Source of the DNA: Aphrophora alni
Taxonomy: Eukaryota; Arthropoda; Insecta; Hemiptera; Aphrophoridae
Reading direction: 5' to 3'
Assembly: GCA_963513935.1 (NCBI GenBank)
Contig: OY740768.1
Coordinates: 33,726,216 to 33,790,215, forward strand
Length of the DNA stretch: 64,000 nt
Both the position numbers and the translations under genes were made by a program. This document shows positions 1 to 14,455 of the stretch, piece after piece (the first letter of the stretch is position 1; the number at the start of each line of letters is the position of its first letter). The notes under the pieces are model-generated. The model was given only the letters and a program-made list of their open reading frames with translations. It searched no databases and was not told where the DNA came from.

Positions 1-595
1 ATTTGGCCAAAAGGTACCTGATAGATAATATTAAATAGTCCACTAAGTAGTAGTGAAACCTACGAAGTTGTTTATATAAACAATTTAACTTTAATTTTTT
101 TTTTTATAAGAGATGCAGTTCACTTATTACATACGACTTTATTTAACGAACTGAGTACTTTTTTCAGAAATGTATTCTTTATGCTCAAATACCTTCTTTT
201 TTAAGAGGATTTTAAAATTTGTTTAGAGATCAAAACAACGTTAATGAATGTATTGTCGATAAGAAATGTTCCAGAGAAGTGAAACAACCAGACAAGTGTT
301 ACAACCTCCTTTCATGTAGAGTTTTACGGTACTGAAAGTCAGCGTTTTTAGTTCATTGATATTCAGCTATTCGCACTGTAGTTTGATCCTCAGAGGAATT
401 CTCAATTCTTTGAACGCACCTTTTCGTTTTAATTTAGATGGGACCAGAGACACTCCAGTGTTTAGTATCGTCCTTTGCAACTTGTGCAGATATTCCCTTC
501 TCTGAGAAAAAATGGTTTTCTTAAATTACAAAACTTTAACAATATAAGCTCATAATTCCTCCGTCAATATCCTCAAAATGATTACCTTCTTTCTA
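1..595. other. AT-rich sequence, nothing identified
   Basis: No coding, RNA or repeat feature was recognised here. Short ORFs are the length expected by chance in AT-rich DNA. Confidence 0.5.

Positions 596-598
<3 letters not shown>

Positions 599-646
<48 letters not shown>
599..646. repeat. (TA)n microsatellite
   Basis: An uninterrupted run of about 24 TA dinucleotides. The IYIYIY peptide it can encode is a by-product of the repeat. Confidence 0.95.
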
Positions 647-647
<1 letters not shown>

Positions 648-984
648 GGATTTTTTTCTACTTGTTTAAAGGCGAAAAACTCCAATATTTGGTCAAGAGA
701 GATCTGATAGGACGAGACGAAAGAGAGGGATCTAACCCAACATTATATGGAAAAAAATACTTAGATCTAGCTAGATTCCCTTAGAATATCTATACCCATA
801 CTTACAATAGTGACCTCCTGAGAGTACGAATATTTACTATTATATACAATTATGTTATGATGTATAAATTGTTTCGAATATCGGATTATTCTGATTGATG
901 AAGTATTTTTGCAATATAAAACTTGCTTGTAAGACAATTAACTTACTTCTAAACTAATTTGTATGGCGAAAATGATTTTTTTAG

Positions 985-1230
985 CCCCTACTGGTTTAGT
1001 GGTTAGTCGTCTTGTTTCTCGAGTTCAATGTTCCGGCTTCAATTCGCGAGTTTGTTCAGTAATTTATGGTGTTGACTCAACATCGTGGGATCACTTGGGA
1101 AGTTACAATTGGTAGCGAACTGGAGAGTGCTGGAACAACAGCGACGGAAACTCAATGTACTAACCACACATTATACAACTGAGAAGCCGTCTAGAAGGCC
1201 TTGGGCTTTCAGATCTGTTAAGTCACGAAA
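985..1230 (+). mobile_element. tRNA-derived SINE-like element
   Basis: The segment from 985 has the two internal RNA polymerase III promoter boxes in tRNA-like spacing. An A-box-like TGGTTTAGTGG lies at 992-1002 and a degenerate B-box-like GGCTTCAATTC at 1035-1045. It is followed by a GC-richer body of about 180 bp with no long ORF, which is the usual build of an insect tRNA-derived SINE. The B box departs from GGTTCGANTCC at several positions and no target duplication was found, so the copy is old or the call is wrong. The ends are approximate. Confidence 0.45.
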
Positions 1231-3164
1231 ATACGGTTTTTTAATGTCATATTCTCAAAAAATATATTTCATTATATTCTTCAATTTAATAAAATAATCG
1301 TTTCCAGTCTTGACGTACATAGCTTGTATCAAAACTTCGTATGTACTTATTTATCTTTCTTCTTTCGTACTCTTGGAAGTTATCAAAATTTTTATAGTGT
1401 TGTTTTGTATTTTATTTGTTAAGTGGAAATTATAATCCAGCAAATATGCATCCCATAAATTGCAATTAACTTCCGTGTTCACTGTATTAAAATATAATGG
1501 AAGTACTGAGTATGAGAAAATACATTCCTAGCAGAAACACATAATGTTGGAAGTTAACCAAAAATTACCTCGAGTTTTTTAACCAACACTAAATTTAGTC
1601 CTTAAAACATTTACATTGTTTTAAAACATCCTTTCAAGGTTTTATAAAAAAGTAAATTAAATCTACATATTTGTTTACAGCTGAGTCACCATCACACTGG
1701 GGGATGGGAAATGATAAACTTAATAAACAATAGAGTCATCCAATGTTAAGGTACAAGAAGCCGGTAGAGAGTCATTCATCCCTTACATCAACTCTGCGTC
1801 AGATTAGATGCTTCATTAATATTAATGTCTCATTACAAGATCCGACGTGTGTCAACACGAACTGTTTGTTTAGTGCATGTTTAGACACGTATAAAAGGAG
1901 TCTATTTGAGGAGATAGGGGGACGATTATTCCGCGTAGTTTTATTAGAAACAGTATTTGAGAAAGGAAATTGAAAATCCTGATGAACTTGCACGCGATCG
2001 TAAAAAATATGTTTTAAAATAACGAAGTAATATAACTGCCTATAAAACTTAGGCTACCGCCAAAATATAAGCTTTTTTATTACTCAATTATGTATTGATT
2101 TCAGAAAAATAGTAATAAAATTTATTTCGGTGAGTTAACGATGCAATAGAAATTTAATGGAAGTTAAATCAGTAATAACATAACACAAAATAATCAGTAA
2201 TTAGTAATATAAGACAAACTGAGGTCCGTAATAGAAAAAATTTTATATCTGAAAATTAATTCCTGATTATTTTTTTAAGTGGCTTTGAAGAGTTCTTAAG
2301 GTTCAGGTAATGTTATTTTATTATATAGGTAATAAATTATCATCAAAACGCCATAAAACGTATAACAACAAAAAACAATAATAAAATATATTTATTTCAT
2401 CAAAAGTTATAAATTATTGTTATAACTTCATTGGAGTTTTTATCTTGGGTCTTTAGAACATATCTTAATTTCTACTTCTTGTATTAAATTTAATTTCATC
2501 TGGGCCATAATTTCCATTGTAAACAATTTAACACACGAAGATATTTAAATGTCAATATTTTCAAATGTGAATATAATTAAAGGACGACTCTAGTTTATTT
2601 CTAAGTAAAATCTAGAACCCTTATAAATTCTCGCGCTTGTCTGTCCCTCTATCTGTCTGTAAGTTGTAACCATTCTTCACTGACAAGACGATAAAGCGTA
2701 TATATTTCGAACATAGGCCCAATATTCTTGTTATTACTCTATACTCTTTGTAACAATAAAATAACCTTGAGGTAATTAAGGGGCAAAACGTATCGAGTTG
2801 AATATTTGTTTTGATTTATTATTATTATTTTCATGTGTTGAGGGTATCAAATAAAATTAAGAGTTGTTTAGATTATGAATATCTCTGCTTGTTTGACCCA
2901 AAAAATTAATATGTTGGCGCTAGGCTAATTTTAAAGTATCAGATTTCATGTCAACCCCCTCTCTCTAACTTGAACACGGTATGATCAACAAATCTGAAAA
3001 TAAACTATTTGGATTTAAAATTAAATTTCAGTGCGAAACCATATATTATCGTTTTATACGACGAATACAACTTAATTTAACCACACAATGGGAAATGCTT
3101 AGCGTATAAGTAGGTTTTAAAAGCAGTTTTTTTTTTAGATGTGAGACAAATAATTCAACAGCCA
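1231..3164. other. AT-rich sequence, nothing identified
   Basis: No gene or recognisable repeat family was seen. The region contains short C-rich or CTGTCTGT-rich patches (around 2640-2660 and 2955-2970) of a kind common in old transposon tails, but these are not enough for an assignment. ORFs of 64-76 codons at 1743-1993 on both strands look random. Confidence 0.4.
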
Positions 3165-4089
3165 TTAAAAATAACTAAATACAAACGAATCCCTAAAATA
3201 ACTGAATACAAACGAACGCTAAAATAACTGAATATATAAAGGACCCTAAAATAACTGAACACAAACGAACGCTAAAATAACTGAATATATAAAGGACCCT
3301 AAAATAACTGAATACAAACGAACGCTAAAATAACTGAATATATAAAGGACCCTAAAATAACTGAATACAAACGAACGCTAAAATAACTGAATATATAAAG
3401 GACCCTAAAATAACTGAATACAAACGAACGCTAAAATAACTGAATATATAAAGGACCCTAAAATAACTTAATACAAACGAACGCTAAAATAACTGAATAT
3501 ATAAAGGACCCTAAAATAACTGAATACAAACGAACGCTAAAATAACTGAATATATAAAGGACCCTAAAATAACTGAATACAAACGAACGCTAAAATAACT
3601 GAATATATAAAGGACCCTAAAATAACTGAATACAAACGAATCCCTAAATTAACTGAATACAAACGAATCCCTAAAATAACTGAATACAAACGAACACTAA
3701 AATAACTGAATATATAAAGGACCCTAAAATAACTAAATATAAACGACTCCCTAAATAACTAAATACAAACCAATCCCTAAATTAACTGAATACAAACGAA
3801 TCCCTAAAATAACTGAATACAAACGAACGCTAAAATAACTGAATATATAAAGGACCCTAAAATAACTAAATATAAACGACTCCCTAAATAACTAAATACA
3901 AACGAATCCCTAAAATAACTGAATACAAACGAACCCTAAAATAACTAAATACAAACGATTCCCTAAATAACTAAATACAAACGAATCCCTAAAATAACTT
4001 AATACAAACGAATCCCTAAATTAACTGAATACAAACGAACCCTAAAATAACTAAATACAAACGACTCCCTAAATAACTAAATACAAACG
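3165..4089. repeat. Minisatellite array with 53-bp dimeric higher-order unit
   Basis: About 925 bp of tandem repeats built from 26-27-bp monomers that share the core TAAAATAACTGAATA. In the first part (about 3200-3620) two monomer types alternate: one continues ACAAACGAACGC, the other TATAAAGGACCC. The real period there is therefore a 53-bp dimer, present in about eight copies. From about 3620 to 4089 the dimer breaks down into single monomers ending in CGAATCCC or CGACTCCC. No coding potential was seen. This looks like local tandem expansion with homogenisation in the centre and decay at the edge. Confidence 0.92.
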
Positions 4090-4594
4090 TGATAAATAAA
4101 AGAAAGAAAAAACTACAATTCACAGGACTACGTTACACAAAGAGCGTCAACAACTGACTGATTTATACTCCTAAAACGTCGTGTATTGGTTTTTATGCAT
4201 ATAAATAATAGTGACTGTCCGTATAAATCTTATCAGTAATTATTATTTAGTTTCGCAACATCTGATGAACAGAGTAAAAGACAGTTCTAGTTTATACACA
4301 GAAACCTTTGAGGATGATATAATTGGTGTAGAAATATAGTAATTAAAGGAATAGATTTTATTATTATTATTATTATTACAGTTCTTATGTTTTTATTTTT
4401 GATTCCTGTAACTGTCGTTGGGGAATTATCACTTAAAATTGTGAATTATTTCACACAATTTTAATTGAATAAATTATGTTCCATTGATACTCATTTACCA
4501 GTAGCACTAGACACTTTTTTTTAGAAAAAAATTAACTAAATTAATAAATTTAGATTTAGTTAAATTTATTGATTAAGGTTTTACAACAGTGATT
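4090..4594. other. AT-rich sequence, nothing identified
   Basis: Flank between the minisatellite and the first inverted-repeat element. A short (TTA)n run occurs near 4360-4379. Nothing else is supported. Confidence 0.4.
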
Positions 4595-5174
4595 TACTTG
4601 ATAGAATAAACTTAAACACAAATAATACGTTATTTATTTAAACGCGTTTTAACGACAAAGCCACCATCTTCAGTGACGCATGAGCTACAATAACTAAACT
4701 ATAACTAACCTAGTGCTGTGTCAATCCCCTTAATTAGCCTATACAGAACTAATAATAAGCACGGCCTTTTAGTTTAGACAAAAAAAACTTTACTTTAAAG
4801 TAGAAAACTCTGCGTTACTGAAAAATGTTAATAAATACAATAGATGCTTGGTAAACTTTTTATATTAACAAATACCGTAATGCAATTGTAAATAAGTTAG
4901 AACGTATACAAAGTTATACATCAATGTAAAATATAAATTGTTATTTAGAATGATGCAAGACACTTGTTAACGCCTACTGCTGTAAAGTAGGTTTAGGCCA
5001 CGCCCCTTTATTTCTGTATAAATACGGTGATTGACACAGTACTAGGTTAGTTATAGTTTAGTTCAAGTATCACTGAAGATGGCGACTTTGTCGTTGAAAA
5101 GCATTTGAATAAATAAACGTACTATTTGTGAGACTTTGTCAATTTTTATTCCATCAAGTTTACCATCTCACAAG
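4595..5174. mobile_element. Inverted-repeat element, copy 1, with hammerhead-like arms
   Basis: The left arm (about 4595-4725) and right arm (about 5028-5174) are inverted copies of each other. Both carry the signature TTTATTTA-AACGCGTTT-AACGACAAAG-CC-CCATCTTCAGTGA, read inward. About 300 bp of AT-rich DNA lies between them. Read outward, each arm resembles a hammerhead ribozyme: CTGAAGA (matching CUGANGA), a GGCGAC/GTCGTT hairpin, then GAAAC and the palindrome ACGCGT. In this copy the right arm has AGCA in place of CGCG and the left arm has TAAA in place of GAAA, so neither is intact. No ORF is present. Copies 2 and 3 lie at 16022 and 22199. Confidence 0.7.
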
Positions 5175-8100
5175 TCATGCTCAATATTTATTTACCAGTG
5201 CTTTAGGTTATTTAAATTGTCTTCCATTTTATCCATTGCGTCCGTTTTATCTTCACTACACAAGAAAAGCAAATGCACTGGCAATAGTAGTTACTGAACT
5301 CAAGAAACTTTTGTTCAGATCAGTTATTTAAAGAAATTAGAGTCCTTTTTGGTTGCTCTTTGACAATCAACAGAAGATTTAAATGATTTTTATTCATCCT
5401 CGCTGCGTTCGACTTGACAAAAAACTCCTAAACCACCAACTCAGCTCAATTCTCTAATCTCAATAGTCTTATATTTTCCAAAATATTCAATATGTCATCT
5501 TTGCGAGAAATCAATTTAAAAAGAACCCCACTTGACTTTTTACAATATTCGTTGATAATTCTCTAACCACATTAACAAGAACACAAAGTAAACACTATAA
5601 CTTCTCGATTAGCAGTAGATGATAAGCATTTTATCGAAATCGCCATTTAAAGGAATAAACTGAACAACTGTTATGTCAATTATTGTATGTTTTTGTTCTT
5701 GTTATTGTATATATGGGAATTATCAATTTGTTTATTATTTTCGCCGAGTGCTCCTTGAAGACTATATAATTTTTGCTTTCATTCGTATTACTATATACTT
5801 AAATTACTTCATCAAATGCACGTTCAGTCAATTTTTTTCCTAGTGAGAGATTTATTCTTTTGTTTTATTTATTTTAAGATTTTTAAATATATTTCTAAAA
5901 ACTGGAAAAAAAATAGACGAACCAACTCTAATCCAGAAGAAAATATTCTCAAATATTTTTCAGGAAGCTTATTCTAAACGGATGTAAAGAAGCTAGGATA
6001 TTGGAAAAGCCTATTTAACGTACAGCAAATATTTCTACTGCAGTCCCATTAAGTCAATAAATTTACTACGGAATTAAGATAACAAGATATCTTAATGTGT
6101 TCTAACGCCTAACTACTTTGTTTACAACTGATAACATCAAGATCTTTGCCGAAACTTTACACTGTTCTTCCTTAAATTGAAAATAATAGGCATTAACATT
6201 CTCGACAACGCCTTGAAAGCTTTCACAAAGTCTAAAGGTTTGAATTAAGTACCCTTACTGGAATCCTGTTTATTTTAGTTTACAAGTATACTCTTCACTC
6301 ACATTGTTACTTTGCTCTTATCTTCGAACGTTTAATTTTATAGCTTAAATGGAATTTTGTTTTTTTTAAATGGTTTTATTTTATCTCTTTTAATTGTTGA
6401 TGCAGTTTCGATTATTATCAATTATAAATTAAATTAAATGCATGTCACTTATTATAGAATTGAAGATATTTTGTTGGAATCTTTTCATATTGTTTGTCTA
6501 AAATGATAACTTTTATCGGCCGATTTTGTCTAAATATTAATCTCATCGCCAGGCTCTAAATAACCTCTGATAATATTGAGATTGTACCGTATACTGAAGT
6601 GGAACAGGTTTCTAGTATCGCATCAAAAAAGTCAATGAATTGTACCCAGAATATAAAAACCCTTAACAACCAAGTTTTCATTTACAGAATTAAGTATTCA
6701 AATGCAGATGAACATTACTCAGGATTGAAGTAATCTATTTTTCTTCTCTAGGATACGCTGGTCTTCATAAAACATGATACCATGAACAGCAAATCTAACA
6801 CGAGTTAATCGTATCTTTTCACAGTTGAAAGAGTTATGTTAGTTGGTCACAGAGCGAACGCGCACATTGTTTGATGTAGAATACTTCAAATGAGAAAAAA
6901 ATCTTAACTACAGTGTTGTACAAAAACTCTATACTCCCGGTTTTAATGAATATATTTTCTTGTGAGAGTTTGGATGAGAACTATGTTTTGCGAATGCTGT
7001 CGTCTAAAAAGGGGAAAACATACCAGTTGGTCATATGTGACACACAGATAAATTATATATTTTAATAATAATATATATAAATTTTCGTGAATCTGGTCAA
7101 ACTAACTTCAAATTATATAGTTTATTTAATGAAGTAACTGTTTATAAATTTCAAAAAATTAGCTATGGTAATGAATGTTGAAATAGCTTTAACTTTCTAG
7201 AAACAGATAACGATTTGGAAAATCCTATAGGTTTAATTTATTTGAATTTTTTTCAATCATCACGTTTTACTCAGATAGAATATTAAAAATCAGCTTTAAT
7301 CACGACCGACAAATTGTCAAGTTCTAACTATATGAAACAAAATCGTAATGAACGTTCAAATAGTTTTCGATATATAAAGTTAGTTATATTTTGATTTCAA
7401 CTTTACATCGGCCACTCCAATTATTATTATTATATAATGCATAAAATTGAAATTTTACAGGTCTTATATAAACAAGAATAAAATCGAAACTAGACACACA
7501 TTTAAAAACACTTTGTACCGGCTGTTATACTGTAAAACATAGACGTGATAGACAGTCTTTAACCAGATGTTCTCCAGTATAAAATTAGATTAAAATTACT
7601 CATCTAGTAAAATGACTTTAATGTTTGTTTCTATGTTGTTATCAAATAGATATAGTAAGTGTTTTTAAATGTTGAAAACAACTTTATATATTAAATTAGA
7701 GCATCTAGTTAACTGAAATTCGGAATCTCTTCATGCTGTGGCCCAACATTGCTTTCTGTGGCCAAATTCCCATTTTTCGTTAGCCTAGACGGCACAAAGT
7801 ATGGAATAAAAAATTAACCAAAAAATATATTGATTTTTTACATTGTTTTAGTCATTAAAGGTACAAACATGTATTCAACATTTCGTAGCTGACTGAAAGA
7901 ATATTTCCAGGTAGATTTTAGTAGAGGTAAAATATATTTACCTTTACGTTTATCCGAAAATGTGATCTTCTTTACTAGGTACACATTTCTCAGAATTGAA
8001 TGAACTTATTGTACTATTTTTTTATTTTTACATTTATAATATAGTGTTATGAACAAAGTGTCATTATCAATGACAGAACGTTATGTTTAAAACATGTTAA

Positions 8101-8212
8101 CTTGGAAAAGATTAATTTATAATTTTTTTTTTTTTCGTTTTTTTTTTATACCACTAAATTGTATGTTTAGAACACCTAATGTATTAAATATATGTAAGAA
8201 GATATGGTATAT
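5175..8212. other. AT-rich sequence, nothing identified
   Basis: Three kilobases with no supported gene. No long ORF, splice-flanked coding block, tRNA or clear repeat was seen. It may be intronic or intergenic. Confidence 0.4.
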
Positions 8213-8240
8213 GTTTCGAACTTGTAGCTCTTCAGGTTTT
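8213..8240 (-). other. Decayed hammerhead-like motif
   Basis: On the minus strand CTGAAGA is followed by an 11-nt spacer and GAAAC, as in a hammerhead core. The spacer pairs poorly and no stem III can be drawn, so this is at best a relic. Confidence 0.2.
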
Positions 8241-9267
8241 GTATAAATCTAAAATTAGCATCTAAATTGCATGGGAGACCAAAAGGTGCAGCTGTCGCCT
8301 TAAGTCATATATTTTTAATTTTGGACATAGAAAAAAATATGGTAATTTAGTTATTGAGAGAACACGAAGAGATATTTTATAACTTTTAAAACTTTTCATG
8401 AGAGAAATTGGTAGATAAACAGGTGACTTTAAAATATTTTAAAAACAGTTTTTATCTGTTTTAGTGCTTTCTAGTTTTGATCAATTGATTACAGCAATAC
8501 TACATTAAAAAAAATTATAAATCAGAAAAGAGTTAATGTTTGACTAACAAATATTTTTTAAGTGGGAAGTGTATTTTTCCCATTTTTTAGTTATTATTAT
8601 TTAGTAATTAGTCTCAACCCCCCCCCCTCCTTCTCTTAAAATCAGATGAAAATGAAATGAATCATGATCGTTGTCTCAGAAGATCAAACACCACAAATCT
8701 TATCCATGATATTTTAGTAAAATATTTGTGAAATATGTTTGTTTACACTTCAAACTTATTTCTCAATCAGAACGAAAAACCAATTTTACAATAATTTGGA
8801 AAATACCAAAATATAATCCAGCAGCTATAAATATTTGTTTTTGTAATTTCCATTTTAAATATTTACTCATGTTAAGTGTGTAGTATTGATTCTTGGCTTA
8901 AATTAATTTCATTAAATAATTTGAAATCGTCCAGGTTCATTTGACTTTTTTAACTGATAATTCCCAAAATATGTTTTGCTAATTAATTTGGACGCAAAAC
9001 CGTCTTTGCTTCGGTTTGTATTTGAACAAAATATGATCGTCATTGGAAACGATTTTGAGAGAATAAAAATGATATATTTTGGTTTTAAGGCATGTACCTC
9101 TAATTCCGTACCTTAAGCCATCCGTTACCGAAAAAATGATAGATTTTATCAAAAGTGTAAAATTCTGATAAAATGTTTTTAAACCGTGTATGATGGTAAT
9201 ATTTACCAAAGCTTACAGACTTTTTCAGAATAATTCATTAAAATAATCTAGTATTGATGGGCGGTTC
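8241..9267. other. AT-rich sequence, nothing identified
   Basis: No supported feature. A homopolymer of about ten C residues is present near 8617-8627. Confidence 0.4.
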
Positions 9268-9299
9268 AACCTAACGTAACCTAACCTAACCTAACCTAC
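9268..9299. repeat. Interstitial telomere-type repeat (CCTAA)n
   Basis: Consecutive CCTAA pentamers with one variant unit (AACGT). This is the complement of TTAGG, the ancestral insect telomere unit that Diptera lack. It is directly followed by a GC-richer stretch of about 140 bp (9300-9440) with no recognised identity. The tract is too short to be a chromosome end. It may be a trace of break repair or part of a transposon. Confidence 0.7.
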
Positions 9300-11069
9300 A
9301 CTAAGAAGGAGCAGGTTGAAGCTGCGGATACAAGAACCTTCGTGAGGAGTTAGTACAAATGATAGAGAGGACTGGCGTTAGAAGGTACAGGAAACCTATA
9401 ACTCTTTATATATTGCACCGAAGACAAGACAGAAGAAAAATCCAGGAGATATGACTAAAATATAACCCACATACCAAATGTACAGTGACGTTGCATGAAC
9501 AAAATGTCTTTTTTTAATTAAACATTTTCCATACTCAGATGACTTTAAAAACATTATTTAATCAGGATACTTCAAAACAAACATTTACTACATAACTTTC
9601 CATTACCTGTATTTGAGAAAGTTCCCATGTTAACTGAATATTTTGTAAAATGAGTTCAAGGAAATAAATATTTATTAAGCGCTCCACACAGTACGAAAAC
9701 AAGCAATTTACATTACTAATGTCAAAAGTAAAATGTTCTTCAGTAACACATACACAGATATGCAGAATGTATGTAAATTTTAATTTATCGTGGGAGGCCG
9801 TAGAGATGTCATATGGCTGGAGACTCTCTCGGGAGTATAATTTATATATCTTTTGCTCGTTGAAAGGTTACATGCTCTTATTCCCTGTAAATATGTACAG
9901 CTACGAGGCGAAATGTTTTATATGCAAAATGTAGTAAAAACGTGTTATATATTACACACCCTAGACATTTCTCTAACAAATGCTACGGCCGTATGAAAGT
10001 ATTTTATATATTTAAATATTTTACATAAAGTTTTTTTACGGTTTACTGTTTTCCACTTTAATCTTTCAAATAATTTAATATACATTTTAGTAACTCTACT
10101 GTTTCTTTCTTATGATTGTACTTTAGCGTCGTATAGTCAAAATCGAAAATATGTAAAAAAAATCTTACAATTTTTCCTTAATTTGTGTTATTCACATTTT
10201 TCTTAATTCTAGAACTCCGCTGTATATATTTTAATAAAATTCATAGTAAATGATAACGTGAACACTACAGATATGATTTTTTTTAATGAAAGTCACGAAA
10301 CTAACACAGAACCTGACCTAAATTGGCTCTTTATATCAGATATGGCATTGAATGTCGTTATGAAAATTTACAGTACCAAAACTTCTGTAGAATAATGTCC
10401 CATAGACGATTCAATTTTTACATTAATCGTATCGTATAGTTTGTTTAAACTTTTGAATTATTTGTGTTTTTTACTTGCTAAAAGACAAAAAAAAGTCTAC
10501 GTAGTTTTATAAAAATAATAAAAAATGAAGAAAAGAATTTAAAAAAAAAACCTTTGAATACTCTAAAAGCGTTAGTGTTGGAAAATGGCGCTATATAACT
10601 TTTTACGAAAAGTTTCTTTACCATTTCTTGAAACTCTTTTTACATGGTCCATTTAATATAGAAAACGTACAAAAATAATTTACCTTGATCACATATTTAC
10701 TTACAATTAATGTAGATACAGTGTTCTTTAAGACTGTTCAGTATACCACGGTCCCTCATTCTGAATATATTCTGTGATGGCCATCTTTAAAATATCAAAG
10801 TTGGGTTGTTAAAATAAACTGAGTTCTTTATGATCGAATCCCCCCCCCAACAAATTGGAATCAGATAGATCACGAGGTCTTGAAAACAAATGGATAAATG
10901 ATATTGACACATATGAGTTGTATGGTCCAACCTTCATCTTCTGTCAAATTGCTCAATTAAAACATAAATAATATGACCACAGTATCGTTGGTTTTACACT
11001 TGGTTTTGACTGTTGACACCCTGACAGTCAGATGGAAGTATATCTAAAAAGAATGTAAAGTTCAAAATG
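9300..11069. other. AT-rich sequence, nothing identified
   Basis: The first 140 bp are GC-richer than the rest but show no recognisable product. The remainder shows no supported feature. Confidence 0.4.
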
Positions 11070-11974
<905 letters not shown>

Positions 11975-11975
11975 G

Positions 11976-12021
<46 letters not shown>
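11975..12021. repeat. (TA)n microsatellite
   Basis: About 20 TA units, with one GTA interruption near the start. Confidence 0.92.
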
Positions 12022-12025
<4 letters not shown>

Positions 12026-12574
12026 TGATTAATGCCTGTAAAAAATAATTAATTGAAAATGCTTATTGAATAATAATGTACAATATCTAATATAAAATAT
12101 AGGCTACATGTTTCCAACGCTTTCAGTAAACATCTGTGAATAATTTACCTAAGAAAATAATAACAGTTAAACTCAGAAAACAAGGGTAGAGTCGCTTATG
12201 TATTTGTTATATTTATCATGCTCTTAGGCGTTTAATATTTAAAAAGGATTTTGATGGAAAGACGACCGCCGAATGACATCTGCATGGGCTCTGAGTCAAG
12301 CTATCCTGAATTATAGCGTACTTGTCTCTTGAATTATTCCAACATGGCTGCTATGCATCTCTTCTAGCAATCATTTATGTATCATGGTAGAAAATGTTCC
12401 ACTTCGGCTTAATTATATATTTAACTAGAGTCAGAAGCTGAACTTCGCATAAACTCAACAGTTTAGTTTATTTAATAATTAAGTTTCATTCCTGAAACAT
12501 TTTTATTTCGTGTTTGTTGAAGGTTTTGTAACTACTCTATTTATTTTAATTTGTCTCTATATGTTATTTATATA

Positions 12575-14455
12575 TAAGGTTGGGCGTGTGTTAGGGGAGA
12601 AAAACTGTATTTTGTCAGAAGTCACTGTCCCACTATAATAAAGGAGGTAGCTTAAATGGTAAATTGTATATTTTTACCTTCTCAAACAAATAAAAAGAAG
12701 TTACATTATTTTTACCCACCTAGTATACATCGTATAAGGTAAGGTTGGTTTTGACGTTTTTTTTATTATTATTTTTTTTTTCTTTTACTGATTTTCACAG
12801 TCTTTTCATGGTCTGAGGACACGAAAAGAAATGGCGTCCGTCAGTTGTCATTATCGTCTGTACTTAAGCGCGAGAGCGCTAAAAAAAATAAGATAGAAAC
12901 ATAAAATTTGGCAGAAGGGACTCCTCATGTAACATATGTAAAATAATAGGCCTATATAGAACCTTATTGAAATTCAGAAAAATTAAACTGAAAATGTCAA
13001 AATCGAACCTTTTTTTGTCGATAACTCTTGGGTTATTCAGCTTATAACACACTAATTAGATATAAATTTTCAGATTTCAATTCTGACTAATGATAAAAAT
13101 TCCACATCTCTCCGATGTCAAAATAACAAATTATTGTCAAAATTTAATTTCAAAAACCGACCTCACAAGAAAATGTGATATTCGTATATTTACGAGGTTC
13201 TGTAGGAATGTCACCGGAGGCCTCTTCACTTGTACATCTTCGAGGTTCATTAGGGCCGAGCGAAGCGAGTACATTTCTAAGAGACTCTTTATAACCTAGC
13301 CTATGTCAAGAAAATTGTGTTACATACAATAATTGAGACATAGACATTAACAAATTCATAATTCATCACTAATAAAGCGACAAAACAAGCACATTTTGAA
13401 GTATTCCTAAAGAATAAATTTTAGTTTTTGAAAAAATAAATAAATAATAAAACGCAGTACAATTCTCCAGTACATTTATTATAAATTATATCTGCTTCCG
13501 CTTTAACTTCTATAGGCCTACAGAAATATCCCATGTCTTAAAATGTGTGTGGGGAAGAAATTATGTTACACTTAATTAATTATGTTATTTTATCGAAAAT
13601 TCAAGGTTCATAATACCTGTAGAACAAATATTTTAAAGAAACTTACCCTTCTGGATAAGACGCCAAGATCTACAAATACAATTAACATTTCCTACAAGGC
13701 CCAAGACACCCACTTGTTGGCATTACATTTAAAGGATTTGGTTGTATTACATTCTATGATGGGGCTGGGTAAGTACTGTAATAGCGCCTATCAACTTGTT
13801 TACCTTTTTAAACAAATAAAAATAAGTTGAATTATTTAGAATGCTATATATTTAGAAATTTACATAAATGTATAAATGATTCTGAATTAAACGTAATAAT
13901 TTATCAACACTCACTTCCTATATTTTATTCAGAATATTTTTATATCCAACTACATTCAAACACAACTTATATTAGAGCTTTGTTGGATAATATTATCCAG
14001 TGGCCTATTTTACGAAGTGACTAATGTTATAAGCTTATAATATAATTTGATGTAATTTTTTTTTAAGTCCAAAACAGAAAAATTGTTTACTTATAAAATG
14101 TTAATTTGAATTTGTAGGTTATGTAAGCAAATGTTACCAGTAACAGTCACAATGAATTTTTTTGTAAGTCAAAGCTCTAACAAATAATAGCATTTAAAAA
14201 CCTAATTTTATAAGAAAAGTATAACTTATTTTATTTGAGTTAGAAGTGAAAACTGAATTGTTTACCTCATTTTCCACTTAATCACAAAGAAGATAATAAA
14301 AAAGCATGATATGATTAACGGACTGATCACTAATGATAAATTAGGTTGAAATCTTTCCTTTGACTTCACTAGTTCATTACACTTTGCTGATAGCTTTAAA
14401 TATGTTCTTAGAAATTACACTGGGTCAGATTTTCTCCCCAGCCAAGCCTAATAAA
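12575..14455. mobile_element. Repeat-derived region, possible transposon of unknown class
   Basis: The left edge (12575-12610) and the right edge (14425-14455, complemented) share a GGGGAGAAAA-type block in inverted orientation, which could be degenerate terminal repeats. Part of the interior (13600-13760) recurs at 22575-22735. GC-richer patches at 12810-12880 and 13190-13300 resemble non-coding transposon sequence. There is no transposase-like ORF. The boundaries and the single-element interpretation are weak. Confidence 0.3.
13600..13760 (+). repeat. Dispersed repeat, copy A
   Basis: This segment matches 22575-22735 along its length. Shared blocks include ATTTCCTACAAGG-CCAAGAC, the GGCATTACATTTA-type block and TTCTATGATGGGGCT, with frequent substitutions. 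Two diverged copies in one window indicate a dispersed repeat family. No function was recognised. Confidence 0.6.

Noticed and set aside
3165..4089. CRISPR-like array
   Set aside because: Monomers are directly tandem without unique spacers, and the genome is eukaryotic. It is a minisatellite.
8213..8240. Functional hammerhead ribozyme
   Set aside because: Core boxes are present, but stem II pairs poorly and no stem III can be formed.
9268..9299. A chromosome end
   Set aside because: Only a few units, with unique sequence on both sides. It is an interstitial tract.
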